A stretch of DNA of 64,000 nucleotides, from the NCBI GenBank assembly GCA_963678705.1, contig OY783221.1:6882001-6946000 (forward strand). Reading direction: 5' to 3'. Position 1 is the stretch's first letter; each line of letters begins with the position of its first letter. The notes beneath the pieces were generated by a model that saw only the letters and a list, made by a program, of their open reading frames with translations, searched no databases and had not been told where the DNA came from. Both the position numbers and the translations under genes were made by a program. This DNA comes from Panorpa germanica. Its lineage: Eukaryota; Arthropoda; Insecta; Mecoptera; Panorpidae. Shown here in pieces: positions 1 to 12,743 of the stretch.

Positions 1-81
1 TTAAAATAGCTGTAAAATAAGATATAATTAAGTAAAATATTACATAAATGTAAGGTAAAATTCATGTTTTGTGTTTAGCAA

Positions 82-537
82 TAGTGCCGGATTTAACCAT
101 GTCAGTGCCACTAGGCAATATAAGTCTCGGAGCCGTTTTTTACCTTCCTAAAATATATTTTTAATTCTACAACGCAATCTTATTTATAATTATGCCATTT
201 TTTTGCTATAAGTATTACGAAGTTTTAAAATTTGAAACAAATGAAATGAAAATATACGTATTTTTTATTAAATCTTTTTGTAAAGAACAATTTAAATATT
301 AACTCTTCTAACTTTTTTAATATTATTCTATAACAATTTGAAATGCATTCCCAAATGTACTGAAATAGGACGATGTAATATAAAAAAAACAACAAATTAA
401 TATTATCGTTGAAGATTTGCTACATACAAATCATCAAATTTAATTTTTACTCGAAGAACATTTTCAAAAAAAATATTTCTCGAGACGTGGGGCCTCTAAG
501 CAAATGCCTACACTGCCTAATGGTTAATGCGGCCCTG
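82..537. repeat. hAT-like MITE remnant
   Basis: The ends form an imperfect terminal inverted repeat: GTGCCGGATTTAACCAT near 84-100 against ATGGTTAATGCGGCCCTG at 520-537. The flanks TTTAGCAA and TTTACCAG could be a decayed 8-bp target duplication (6 of 8 match), as made by hAT transposases. The interior is AT-rich and has no transposase reading frame, so this is a non-autonomous element. The family assignment is inferred from the end type and the duplication length. Confidence 0.5.
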
Positions 538-3500
538 TTTACCAGGCCCAATATTAAGAAAGGACAAGAACTTTTCCAAAAAACGACGGCTGACAACACA
601 AATAATAATTTTTAGAGGTATTCAAACAAAGGAACAAAATAAACCAGTAAAATTATAAGTGGGCAGATAAAGAATATTGATTAGGACATATTGATTCATT
701 TTTTGTTAATGCTAGTGCCTGTGGTACAAAGGAACTTGTAGGTGCTTGGTTTCTTTTGATATACGAATATTTCCACACAGATTCAAGGTTAGGTCAATAA
801 TTCCAAATTGGAATATAAACTGGTTGTTACAGTTCCATTTATAACTTTGTACATATTTGAATGTTAAACATATATTTTTTTATCATGTGACTTAAACAGT
901 TGTAAATAAGGTGTCACTCTTGAAACGTGATTATTTTTTATATTGGAATATGTTGATTCATTTCTTCAGGCGTTAATTTGTTTACCAGGGAGTTATTGTA
1001 AATAAATAGTTGCTTTAATAATTTATTACTAATCTGTACTCTATATTACTAATATTTTTTCAAGAAAGCAATACATTTATCGCTTATGTAATAAGTTTTA
1101 ATATATACATAATTTATGTAGCATTTATGTAATAGTTATCTGTTAAGTATCTACTATATATATTTTATGTGCGTAACATTACATAACGTTAATATTTACT
1201 AATTTCTTTATATTTAATTTATTTAACGATTATTTATGTACAAAATCAATTTAGTTTAATAACAACCAAACCCATAAAATGTAACACTAGTCCGGGGATA
1301 GAACCGTAAGACACAGCAGTCTGACATCAAGTATAAATGTTTTAGCCCACTGTGTCGTCTATTTTTAAATATGATGCAAGTTTTTAATAATTTTTAAAAG
1401 CTGGTGGTGGAAACGCCGGATATATTTTTATTTTTCTTAAGTTTTTACATTCTTAAAGATTCACATAAGGGGTTCATGTCAATTGTGTTAAGGTGTATAT
1501 CCGTGTTATCTTAAAGTTACTTATATGTGTATTAAATATATTAAATATAACATTTTTTTGATGAATAAGAATGGGGCATTAGGCCTCCATCTTAAAAATA
1601 AGGGTGGTATATTTTTTCTTTGTATATTTTCATGATGAAAATAAAACTTCTGTCCACCCAAAATTCACTATTTACCACTTTTTAACTATAGATTTTTCTC
1701 ACTGTTCTATTTTATGAATTTATTATTTAACACACTTTTAATTGGAATATTATTGATATTGTATAACCTTAAACGCTAGGTCGAATTTGACGTATTTGAA
1801 TAATTTTTAATATTAAATGCATTTGCAAATAATGTTTGGATTAAAAATGTCTTAAAAACTAAATTTGGTATAAGTAAACATGCTTTATCAACACACGATA
1901 TTCAGATTTTTCCATTGTTCGGAAAATTATAAAAAAATTATGAAAGTAGCATCACTACAACCACTATTGAAAACTAATGATCGAAATGACATAGCAACTA
2001 ACCAGTTAATTAAATATCACAGTTTATTTTGTTGGTTTTTTTATTCAATTAAGTTACGGTGGTAGGACACCACTTATATCATTTACGTCATATTTGAAAT
2101 ACAAGTACATATATAGGATAATTGAAATCATCCCCCACCCTAATATATTAACTATTGATTGTTTTCAATTTGTTTTACATGGTAACGACCGTGTGTCCTT
2201 CCTATGTACACATATATAAATACAGCTAGTAGACCTAATAAGACTAAAAAAATGTTAACCATTGAAGTTGTAAGTCACTTTTTAAAAACCGAATTTTATT
2301 ATCACATTAAATTTAAATTAAAATGATTCTTTAATTAATATCAAAGGTTATTCAAAGACATTTGATGCCTCACTATTTTTAATTGTAGATACTTAAATGA
2401 ATAAATAATTAGTTAATTCTTAAATTAGTTAGTTTAGTTATTTTCAAACGTATGTACAAAAGTCTCTACTTCTGTACATTTTATCCTTATAATAATACAT
2501 TATGTAACATTATTATTATTAATATTTATGAGAAATTTGATTAAATGTCATAATTTATAAGGATTTCTTATAAAAATGAATACGCTGTGAACTGCAACGA
2601 CCGTCTGGATGTTATGGAGGTGTCGTATCATCGCAGAGGAAACCTGAAACAACAGGCGGCTCCTAGGTATGCTAAGTAGATTTACATAGTAACCATTAAA
2701 TTAAAGACAATCTCTTAAAACATGTATAGTCGAAATTGTGAGAGTTCGGCGGTGACTTATGCCTGAAAGAGGTTATAAAAGCTGCATAAATGATAGTGCA
2801 TTATAGAACAATGTGTAAGATAGTGTTTTTTCATTGTATCGCCGATTTATACGGTACAACTTGCCGGCGAGCTCTCGTAATTTAAACTATATTTGCATAA
2901 TAAATATGAGTCCCGCGCAGTTTACCAATAACTCAAATATATCCAGTAACAATTTAGTGAGTTAGAAGCATCTAAATTCCTCCATTTTTTAGAGGCAATG
3001 CTTATAAATATAAATGATGTAAGTTGACCGATATTGGCACTACACAAAAACTTTGATAGTGTTATCACATAAAATCGTCAAGAGTCCGTCATGGGAAAAA
3101 GAAAGTAATGTAATGTTTTCGTTCATGTTAATTCTAATATTCAAGTCAAAAACATTTCTACCACTACTGATTGGGTTGAATAAAGAAAACCAATCGTAAT
3201 GTGCATAGTTGTATAGCGATTAGAACCATGTTAATGTCATTCTATGTTGGAATGTATAACTTTATAGTTTCCACCAGATATTGGCAAAAAAAACATTGTC
3301 TGTACTTCAATATATGTGGTGTGGTGTCAACACGTGAAGAGCAGTTGTCGGTCGCGGTGTTGACTCCAGATCAACAAATCTCACACAGTGTATGGTTTTT
3401 TCACTTTACTTTTAAGTAAACTGTACATTTAACATTCAACTGGTGCTGGTGATAGTATCTGTGTGATACGATAACTACTCTAGGAGTAGAAATTGAACAG

Positions 3501-3540
3501 TGTTTAACGTACTTTCGACTGGACTTGCGCATGCGCTTCT
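538..3540. other. AT-rich intergenic stretch
   Basis: No coding region, RNA gene or clear repeat with paired ends was found. The sequence is AT-rich throughout, with scattered stop codons in all frames. The only compositional outlier is a less AT-rich patch at 2581-2665, described separately as an observation. Confidence 0.5.
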
Positions 3541-3554
3541 ATTTGTATTTATCT

Positions 3555-3805
3555 TCAGTCCAGAGTAAACATAAATACTCGCAGATATTTGTAAACTATC
3601 AGAATTTCATATTTGAAGAAAATATTAAATTTGTTTTTAATGTGATTTGTATATATTATGATTAGTAGCAAGAATCTCTGCATATTTATTATTAACTTAT
3701 TAATTATTTAGTCAGTTTATTTGAATTTAAAAGATAGTGTATAAAGAATTAGTGAAGTTTGTGACATTTTAAAAGAAAACGGTGGTTATTTATCAAAATC
3801 AAAAA
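3555..3805 (+). promoter_or_regulatory. possible promoter and noncoding first exon
   Basis: TCAGT at 3555-3559 matches the arthropod initiator consensus. About 250 bases downstream, at 3806, is a strong splice donor (AAAA|GTAAGTATG). The next strong acceptor followed by a real coding exon is at 12737, directly before the SLC17 start codon. This stretch could therefore be the 5' UTR exon of that gene, with an intron of about 8.9 kb. It rests only on two short consensus matches, so confidence is low. Confidence 0.22.
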
Positions 3806-5175
3806 GTAAGTATGACATATTTTCAATCTACCTCAGTTTAATATATTACTTCTTTTATCGTAAATATACAATTCTCAATAAATTTCTATTTAAATTATTA
3901 TTGGCATTAAAAGGGAAAGAAAATCAGAAAAATTTTACAAGACTTTTCGGAAACGGGAAATTTAATATCAGATTTTCTGAGAATCCCCGGTAATTTATAA
4001 AATATTTAATTTTTCTTTAGTTTTACAATACAATACAAAATAACATAAAATGTTTTATATAATATTACTTATGAATAAGTTAAATTAAGAGAGGAAATAA
4101 CATAAAATAAATTTTTAGTCTGTACAATTATTTTTCATAGTTTTTTTAAATTTTTATTTGTGATTTCTCGGGCATGTAGCATTTTATCGCCCCTAATAAT
4201 GTTCTGCTTTTTTTTAATTTTATATCCCGACAACAAGAATGATCTATTCATGGCTACTGCTGTTATAAATTTCGGTGTCGCAATCAAAAAGGCAGTGTTA
4301 ACAAGAAGCGTCAGCGAAGTCTTTAACACCGCCCTTTGAAATCCATTTCTTGCTATTGCTGTATTTCTACATTGCCACTGAATGTGGTCTTTTTTATAGT
4401 TTTAAGTACCATTTATGGCATCTATGAACCTGTAAATAATATGTTAAAGTTATCAATAAGCCGACATAAAAAAAATCTAGTTTAAACAGCGATAACCGCT
4501 CAGAACAACCTCCAGTTTTAAAACAAAATTGTTAGCCCTATCTTTCTACGACACACAGAAAATTGTGCTCAGACAATCGTGCAGATTTTCTTCTTCCACT
4601 CAAGTATATTCAATGAAAAAGAATGCTCTTAGTTCTCCTATATAACTTCAGTTTTTGTATTGTATTGTAGAAAGTCGTCGGTGATAAAACTGCGCATCGG
4701 AAATGAACCTGCGTTAACCAAATATAACAAAACGTATTATTATTCGATAATAATTTTTATTTTTTAAGATTATTTATGGTCCTTTCTTTTAAAATATAAA
4801 TCCCAAAACATTTTTTCTTCTCTGCTCTTTTTAAACCCACTTAGTGTTATTTTTGTTGCCTCTAATTCCTTAGCTATTTTTCTTAATAGGTGTGCTAATT
4901 TTCTTTTAAATGGCACTTCGGTATGCTAAATATATCTAAGTACAAATTTACGATATTTCAGAAATATATTTATAAATTATCGTGGTCTAAATATAAACAA
5001 TTTTCTAATACGTGCCAAAATTTATGAATAACTAGTAATCTAGAATCTAGTACGGAAGTGGGCACATGTTATGTGTCAAATTTATGGTAATTAAAAACAC
5101 ACACTTTTAAGTATCATTCCCACCTCCATAATATTTTACTTTTAATTTTTAGTTTTTATTTTGAATGTATGGTAA

Positions 5176-5392
5176 AGCCCCATTCTCACTATTTGAGTTT
5201 TAGTGTTAATTTAAGGTTTTAACCTAAAATATATAAATTTTAGCTTGTGAAATATAAAGAAATATTTAATAAAGACAGTAATTATTACAAAATAATGTAT
5301 ATTACAGACGCATGACGGATGATTTCACAAGTTGAAAGTTACATTTAAGGTTAAAATCTTAAATTAAAACTAAAAACAGTGAACAAAACATT
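5176..5392. repeat. eroded hairpin-type MITE
   Basis: The left part (GCCCCATTCTCACT, then TTAATTTAAGGTTTTAA) is mirrored by the right part (TTAAGGTTAAAATCTTAAA, then AACAGTGAACAAAAC), so the copy can fold back on itself. The outer end resembles the CCTCATTCCCACTCACTG end of the better preserved element at 37936-38411. It looks like an older relative of that family. The exact limits are uncertain. Confidence 0.4.
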
Positions 5393-6450
5393 TTGTATAA
5401 ATAATTTTCGCCAGATTGCTGTGTCTTTGGATTCGATCACTGGACGAGAGTTATAGTTCCTGGGTTTGGGTTCCCAAATGAAATTGATTATATGCTTAAG
5501 AAATTTATTAAGCAGCGGAAATTACACATATATGAGGCCACGACACCATAAATACCAACATAGTAAGAGTCGTCGGTGATAAGAAAAATAGTATAATAAA
5601 TTTAAAAAAAATTATTTTTATTTCTCTATTCAAAAATTGAAATTCAAAACTAAAAATTCAAAAACCATGGAATTTGTGTGACGTAATTTATGGTTGACCC
5701 CTAATAGACAAAATGGTAGATTTATTTTTCAAAAAGGACAGTCAAAAAATGTTGTATGTATGCACCAAGTAACTTTTGTTATATCAGATAAACCTAAAAA
5801 CTAGCGAATTTAGAGGGTAAGTATAATGTAGTATATTCAAAAATTATTTGGAAACAATATAGAATTTTTTTAAAAGTTACAATGTACAACTAATAACATG
5901 TAATGTAATCTCTGATAAGTCACATGCTTTCACGCACTAATAAGCTAACGGCTTTATGGTTCAATGGGCCTGGCCACACATGTTAATCAATTACATTAAA
6001 TTTGATCGTGAACCTAAAATACTGATAACATAATCTTGTACTATGGTCCATAATATTTTGTTGAGTTAATGTTTTTGTACAAGAATAAAGAACATTTTGT
6101 TTATTTCTAAAGATATTTTTGACATATATACTACGAAAATACTAGTTTTTATTTGCTGTGAAGAAAGAAATTAAAATTTGATATATAGCTCAGTTATTTA
6201 GTTTCCACATATGAGTAAATATGGGCAAAGCCCATATTCAGGTATATTACCACATTTTTGTAAATGTTAATGAAATAATTGTCATACTTTTCAATTATTA
6301 TAGCATTAACTCCATCTTCTAATAGCTTGTGCATTTGATTATGGTCTCCATGTTTTAAAAAAAACATTAACTTTCTCATTATCTTTTTTTTTTAATTAAT
6401 AAAGTTGAAAATCACACTTGGTTAATAATGCTAGTAATTTTAGTAGTAAG

Positions 6451-6805
6451 CAGGGGCGGCCTTAGCCATTGCGAGGCCCCGAAATAGCAGATATTTGCGA
6501 GGCACTTGTTCTTTGTATAATTTATGTAAATTGTAAGTAAGTATTTTTGATGACAATTGACGAGAAATAAAATTTTATATTGGAAGTTTTATAAAAGTTA
6601 ACAAGCACAAAGACGACAAATATTAATGATGATAAACTAAGGTAGATACTTAAATGATATACGCCGTGATTCTAGTAGGATTTCTAAAGAACGAGGCGCG
6701 AGATTCAAATACATATATAGTTATGAATTTTTGTACTTGGGTTGTTGCGCGAGAATTCTAGGCCCCGGGGGGGTTGCCCTGCTTGCCACCCCCAAAGGCC
6801 TTAAG
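6451..6805. repeat. hAT-like element remnant (CAGGGGCGGCCTTAG end)
   Basis: The left end CAGGGGCGGCCTTAGCCATT is a typical hAT-type terminus, and GC-rich sequence (GCGAGGCCCCG) follows it. The right part, around 6761-6805, holds AGGCCCCGGGGGG and AAAGGCCTTAAG but no clean inverted copy of the left end. I read it as a degraded copy that has lost or mutated its right terminus. No coding capacity was seen. Confidence 0.4.
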
Positions 6806-7762
6806 ATCTTAAGTGATCGCTATAGTCGGATCTAGGCTTCAAACTCAAAAGGCATTGATTTTTAGGCACTAATATGGTAAAATAATAAAGTGGTATTAAA
6901 GTACTTAATTTTAAATAAATATCATCATGATGATCATCATGAGCAACGTAATCCGTTTCTGGTAACATTGCAATCTCTTCTTACATGTTAACATTTTGAA
7001 TTCAGTTACGAACAATGGTTAATTTTGGAGAGGTGGTTATTACGTTCATCTCTTCCTTGTGAAAGTGGTGCAGACCTTCTTTCATTTAACACAGATGTTT
7101 CTTTTTGTTTATGCGGAAAGATTTTACAGATGCTGTTTTATATATGCAGCAGAGTCACGAAAGAAACAAACCTATAATCAATATCGAATATTTCAATTTT
7201 TTATAGGTTATGGAATGTATATGGCATACTTTCATTTACTACAGATGAAATAGCGTGTCGTATTTTAAACTTATTAACTAATTATCGTATTTATCGCAAT
7301 AATGACACATTACACATCGGAATCCGACTTCCTCATTAATGGGAGCACGATAACTTCAATAGATAAAGTCAATAGCAGATTTTTTGTGTTTATATTTTCA
7401 TGCAAAATGATTAGATGTTAACGTCATATTATTATTTATTTGTGGTTATGTAACTATGAGTAAAAATAAGTTTGAAGTACATAGTACTAGTTGTTGACAT
7501 TCTACTAAATAATATTATGTTTATTTTACATTATTTGCTTTAAACAACCTTGTATAATAATGTGAGGAACATAAACAATATGTTTATTGTAAAATTCGAA
7601 AAATATATTCACATAAAATAATATATGTAATGTTAATTATTACCTAGAAACATTGAAGTAACATTTATGTCAGAGGCGGACTGAATGATAGGCATGTAGG
7701 TTACAGGGAATTGAATAGGGTTGTGCGACCAAAGAAATAGATGTTTTACCGTAAAATATCAA

Positions 7763-8447
7763 TGGGCTTGTGTCCTATCCCAGTAAACATTTTGGAGTCA
7801 CTTTGACATCATATTGAAGATGCATCATAATTTTTTTGTCATAAAAGAGTTCATTTATAGTTCAGTTTCTCACATTTTTTCATATAAAATGTCTACTTTA
7901 TCGGCTACAGATGGCGAAATTACTACACCTGTCGGAGTATAAATGAAGATAAAGTTGATGCGAACTATAATTGAAGTGAAATAGTGAGAGAAACGTCACT
8001 AAATAGGGCACTTCACCAAATTGTTTACTGGGATGTCTTAATTTCTATAAAAGTGTACTATATATTGATAAAGTGGGTTACTAGAACCTCAAATGTTCAA
8101 TTATTTTTTAATTACTCCTTATATGTTAGGAAATATTAACAATTAAAAAAGTCATTTTGTCTCTTTAATTATTAAAGGGATTCAACGTTGTACAAACTCC
8201 AAATGCATGTGACATCACAATCCTTGTGTAAGGTTACCAACCTTACAGATCATAAATCTCTGCTATATATATTTATATATCAAAATATCAAATATTATTT
8301 ACTCTTTATTTTTTACTTTATTTACTAATATTATCTCCGTCAATATTTAGATATTTAATAAAATAGACACGCCAATACACATTTATTAACATCAATTTCA
8401 ATCAACAATTGAAAAATCGACCACTAAAAAATGAGGACACAAGCCCA
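7763..8447 (+). repeat. MITE family A, copy 1 (interrupted by family B)
   Basis: It starts with TGGGCTTGTGTC and ends with GACACAAGCCCA, a perfect 12-bp terminal inverted repeat. The body is closely similar to the copies at 11926-12559 and 35187-35821 but lacks an internal segment after about 8300 that those copies keep. A second, unrelated element sits inside it at 7779-8032, so only about 430 bp belong to family A. There is no coding capacity. Confidence 0.85.
7779..8032 (+). mobile_element. MITE family B, copy 1, nested in family A
   Basis: Ends CCCAGTAAACA and TGTTTACTGGG form a perfect 11-bp inverted repeat; element length is 254 bp. Sister copies of the host element (11926 and 35187) show the empty site as TATGTCTTAA. 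Here that site reads TAT-element-ATGTCTTAA, so the insertion duplicated AT (7777-7778 and 8033-8034). A second copy lies at 9210-9459. No reading frame of note. Confidence 0.85.
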
Positions 8448-10089
8448 AGTAAAAAGGCCCTTTTCAATCTTACCATCCAGTGCCCAAACAACATAATCCG
8501 CAACTGATTTACGTTATAAATATGTATCTGCTATAAAAATGCAGTTTTTATATATATTACTAGCTAATATGCGGCTCAATCTAATATGAAATGAGTGGGA
8601 AAGTAAATAAAATACATAGATGATGATTAACTGGAAAGAAATGAAAGCAATGTCCGAGTTTTGCGAGCACAAACATACGTAAGCTGATTTTTATATAAAA
8701 CGATTTATAGTTATAGCTTTTTATGTGTAATCATTGCAAAAAATAATAAAGAAAAGAAGCCCTTGCGTCCATTACTGCACAATGTGACTTGCAATTCCTT
8801 TTTTTAAATTTTTTTTTATTAAAATAATAAGAAAACTATTTCTTTTTTCTTTTTAATTTTAATGTTATTGGTTAACAGGTATCATTGAGTAAAGGAGAAA
8901 GACTTATATATGCGTTATGTGAGAACAAACGAGACAAGTATATAATTTTAATTTTAAGGTTATAATATTTTAAATATACACTTTAAAAAGGATTCAACGA
9001 AATCAAAGTGGGTTTGACTGGTTCTCAAATAAAATGCCTTGCTTCTCCACAATGTGCAACACTCCGATTTGCAATTTCCAGTGGTCTTATATTATAGCGC
9101 TATTAGGGCTAGGGCGGAATTATTCCTCAATGGGGTCTAGACCTTAAGCTCTTGTTCTGGCTTGTTCCAACATTAACATAAAGTGAATGTTATATACACG
9201 ATGCGATCACCCAGTAAACATTTTGGAGTCACTTTGACATCATTGATGCGTATGATTTTTTTGTCATGAAAGAGTTCATTTACAGTTCAGTTTCTCTCAC
9301 AGTCATTTATATGAAATGTCTATTTTATCGGTTACAAATGATGAAACCACTTCACCTGTTGGAATACAAATAAAGATAAAGGTAATGCGAACTAAAATTG
9401 CAATGCAGTAGTGATAGAAACGTCAAAAAATAAGACACTTCACCAAATTGTTTACTGAGCACATTTTTCGCATGCGACTTGAACCAGTTCTGCCCGCAAT
9501 ATTATATATTAAATTAAGTTAATTGTGCAGTAAACTATTTTCAACAAACGACATAAATCTGATCCAGTCCAAATCTGAACTAATAAGAGGAAATTGTCAC
9601 ATCATAATTCCGCAATTTCTTTACCACGTTCTGGTACGTGACTGTGATTTTGTAACATGTAGTGTTTTAAATAATTTATACCAAAAAAAAACTTTTTCTT
9701 TTTCGTATTTGTAAATCTACAACTTTGGGCAGTGGTGGCCAACATCAGAAGTGTAAGAAGTACACAGAAAAAGTTAATAAAAAAATAATTTTGTTAGCTT
9801 ACTAAATACTTAATTCTGTAATATTATAACATATAATATCTGATAGTTATTGCCAAAGTAAAAGTAACTGAACAATAGCATCAAATTCAAATCACACTTA
9901 GAAAGTAACATTAATTAATTATATTTAACAATCAAATTTATATGAACTAGTAGTTGAAATTCCCGTTGTACTATTTTAGTTGTTATTTTTTTATTTGCCT
10001 TGACTTTTATTCGTCATAGCCACCATCAAACATTTTTTATACATCTTTTATAATTTATAATTCAATATTACAAATTTCTAAATATTCAA
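8448..10089. other. AT-rich noncoding stretch
   Basis: Apart from the family B copy at 9210-9459, nothing coding or structured was identified. A short open frame at 9523-9714 has no recognisable content. Confidence 0.5.
9210..9459 (+). mobile_element. MITE family B, copy 2
   Basis: It is about 250 bp and starts CCCAGTAAACATTTTGGAGT. It ends CACCAAATTGTTTACTGAG and is collinear with the copy at 7779-8032, with scattered substitutions. The flanking dinucleotide is CA on both sides (9208-9209 and 9460-9461), consistent with a 2-bp target duplication. It is non-autonomous, with no transposase fragment. Confidence 0.8.
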
Positions 10090-10440
10090 TGCACTAATTA
10101 ATTTTGAATCACTTAACAAAAATTTAGTATTAACAGGAAAAGTTTTAATCAGATCTAATATTTCACTATTGAATTTTGATCTTTCTAAACTATAATTTAT
10201 GCATTCAAATATAATATGATCCAAAGTTCCTTCTTCACCACATTGACATCTATCATCAGATTTAATATTAATTTTACACAGGTGAGCTGGAGTTTACAAT
10301 GTTTCTGATTATAGTTGATATAATTTTGCGGGACTCATTTCTAAACCATCTCTTCTTACCTGCCTTAAATTTGGATGTAACATATAATAATCTCTTCCTT
10401 TTAACTGACTTTTGTTACTTTTTTTATATGGAAAGACATA
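10090..10440 (-). pseudogene. degenerate non-LTR retrotransposon ORF2 C-terminal fragment
   Basis: Read on the minus strand, about 10262 to 10140 translates to a segment with CQCGEEGTLDHIIFEC. This is the Cys-rich motif that ends the RNase H-containing ORF2 of R1/Jockey-like non-LTR retrotransposons. Upstream on the same strand (about 10440-10325), another frame reads LHPNLRQVRRDGLEM before a stop. Frameshifts and stops between the two pieces show the copy is dead. Clade assignment is inference from the motif only. Confidence 0.6.
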
Positions 10441-10505
10441 TCTTTTGATATATATTTATGTTTTCAGACGTTAATGAAGTTTTTTATACAAATATTTATA
10501 ATGTT

Positions 10506-10825
10506 ACTAGCTGTCCCGGCCACGCGTTGCTGTGGCTAACGTTTTTGTCATATTACATTACATAGCGACATCTATTGAATATTTACTCAATCTAGTCAAC
10601 AGATGTCGCCATCTTTTAAAATCGTTTGGAGCTAACAGATAATTAATAGACAAATAATTTGCAATAAGATAATATTGCAATCATAAATTGAGATCTAAGC
10701 TATCCTATCTTTCCAGTTGGATCAAACTGCACACGGTGTACAAATTTGATTAAAACCGGTTAAGTAGTTTAGAAGTCCATCGCGGACAAACAACGTGACA
10801 CGTAATTTATATATATTAAGAAGAT
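10506..10825 (+). repeat. RTE-like non-LTR element 3' portion
   Basis: It begins ACTAGCTGTCCCGGCCACGC and ends with AAGTCCATCGCGGACAAACA, then ACGTGACACGTAATTTATAT and TATTAAGAAGAT. This arrangement is familiar from the 3' ends of RTE-type elements and their derivatives in arthropod genomes. It also contains an inverted pair around ACATCTATTGA and CAACAGATGTCG. No intact ORF is present. It lies next to the unrelated retrotransposon fragment at 10090-10440 and a family D repeat. Confidence 0.55.
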
Positions 10826-10970
10826 ATACTAAATTAATATGATCAACGTCTTTATATTTATTTAATTACTATTTAACAAAATTACATTAAACTTCGATAA
10901 ATAATAAAAGGTTAGGTAAAAAATATTACGTTTAATAATATATGAGTTTACTTTGTGTGTTTATCGAGTT
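10826..10970 (-). repeat. dispersed repeat family D, copy 1
   Basis: The reverse complement matches the repeats at 29583-29790 and 40871-41150. Shared blocks here are AAACTTCGATAAATAATAAA and GGTTAGGTAAAAAATATTAC, which correspond to the reversed forms in the 40.9-kb copy. Termini are not sharply defined, and no coding content is seen. Confidence 0.5.
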
Positions 10971-11925
10971 GTAACATTACGTAAGATACATAACAAACTC
11001 TACACTCTAAAAAGGCTTTAAATGTCACTTTCTTACACTAAGGTTACACTGCGAAAAATAATAGTGCGGGAATAATTCCGTAGTTCTTTAATATTGAATC
11101 CTACAGGCATTTATGATTTAAAATTTACGGATTTACGTCTAAGAAAGAGGTGTCTTTGAGACCTAAATTTGTGCTACAGTAACTTGCAGTCTCTGAATAC
11201 AAAAAGTCTGCATACAAGTATGTAAGACCGTAAAGCCGTTTTCGACGCATGCGCACAGCCAATCGTAAAAACATCTTTGTTTTCTCATATACTTTTTTTA
11301 AACATATTATTAGATACTGAAAAGCGTCTTTAACAGCCAAGCACAAGTTGCCATTAGTTTAGATATGGTTATGCCAGTTTTACCCTAATGCTACCTATAT
11401 GGGGGGCCACTGACATGGCTCTCTGGACTTGAATAACTTGTTAAACTCTTCGCATATTCATGAGAAAACGAGAGCGCGATTGAGTAAGATACTTCTTCTA
11501 TAAGAGGATGTACAATCAACGCAAAATATTTTCTTTTTATTGCAAACGATTTCTTGTAGAAATTTATTATATAAATAAAAATACTCTGGTGAAACCTGTT
11601 CTTATACTACGGTGTTTTATTTTAAATAAATCGGAGTATTTCTTAAGAAAATGATCGTTTATCATTCGCTTAATTTATTCTCCCCTCATTAGTAGAAGGT
11701 ATACCTGCAAACCTGTTTCAATCATTGAACTATGTAAATACGTTGAGAAATTTATGACCAGTAATTTATTTGAATATGTTCTCTAAAACTTATTTTAATA
11801 TAAATTAATGTATCTCGATCGACTAATCTGTTGATTTTATATAACGCTCCAAATAACCATAATCTTTAGCCATCTATATTTTAAATCCTGCACTGAATTC
11901 AAATTATTCAAACTTCTGAACCCAA
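10971..11925. other. AT-rich noncoding stretch
   Basis: No gene or element with definable ends was seen. A minus-strand open frame at 11125-11346 has no recognisable motif and sits in sequence with no splice or conservation cue. Confidence 0.4.
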
Positions 11926-12559
11926 TGGGCTTGTGTCATATGTCTTAATTTCTATAAAAGTGTACTATATATTGTTAAAGTGGGTTACTAGAACCTCAAA
12001 TGTCCAATTATTTTTTAATAACTCCTTATATGTTAGGAGATATTAACAATTAAAAAAGTCATTTTGTCTCTTTAATTATTAAAGGGATTCAACGTTGTAC
12101 ACATTCCAAGTGCATGTGACATCACAATCCTTGTGTACGGTTACCAACCTTACAGCTCATAAATCTCTGCTATAAGTATTTATATATCAAAATCTCGAAT
12201 ATTATTTACAGCTCTTTCAAGGAACAATCAAATTTCAATATTATGTCTGCCTTAGCAGGGTTAAATAAAATAAAAACTTATCATTCTTTGACTTCACTTG
12301 ATTATTTGACTACCAACAGCTACAAAACATTACCACAGCACTGACCTACTCAACAAATAACTGACGTATAAAATGCATTTCACGTTATTCAAATGGCCGA
12401 CCATCTTTAGCGCTAAAACTACAACTCAAACTTTTAATTGCTATATCTCCGTCAACATTTAGATATTTAATAAAATAGACACGTCAATACACATTTATTA
12501 ACATCAATTTCAATCAACAATTGAAAAATCGACCACTAAAAAATGAGGACACAAGCCCA
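11926..12559 (+). repeat. MITE family A, copy 2
   Basis: A full-length copy with TGGGCTTGTGTC at the left and GACACAAGCCCA at the right. It shows the uninterrupted target sequence into which family B inserted in copy 1, and it includes the internal block (CTACCAACAGCTACAAAACA) that copy 1 has lost. It ends about 185 bp before the SLC17 start codon, so it probably lies in that gene's 5' intron or upstream region. Confidence 0.85.
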
Positions 12560-12743
12560 TTAGTTAAGTGCTTGCAATAACTTGATGCGCCCGCAGAGTT
12601 CAAAAGTTTGAAAGCCCCTAACTTAGATCATTGTTGGAGGACATTGATATTAACCAAGAACGTATTTCATTGATTGATTTTTTTTGTAAGAGATTATTTC
12701 AAAAATGTTTTATAAATTGTTTTCTTTAATTTTTCAGGTGAAG

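Larger units (their letters stand above)
3806..7762. other. AT-rich noncoding stretch with repeat remnants
   Basis: No host coding sequence is supported. The stretch holds an eroded hairpin MITE (about 5176-5392) and a hAT-like remnant (about 6451-6805), annotated separately. The string TCGTCGGTGATA occurs twice (near 4676 and 5572), which suggests fragments of a further dispersed repeat. Two short open frames here (4135-4329 and 6194-6379 on the minus strand) have no recognisable content. Confidence 0.5.
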
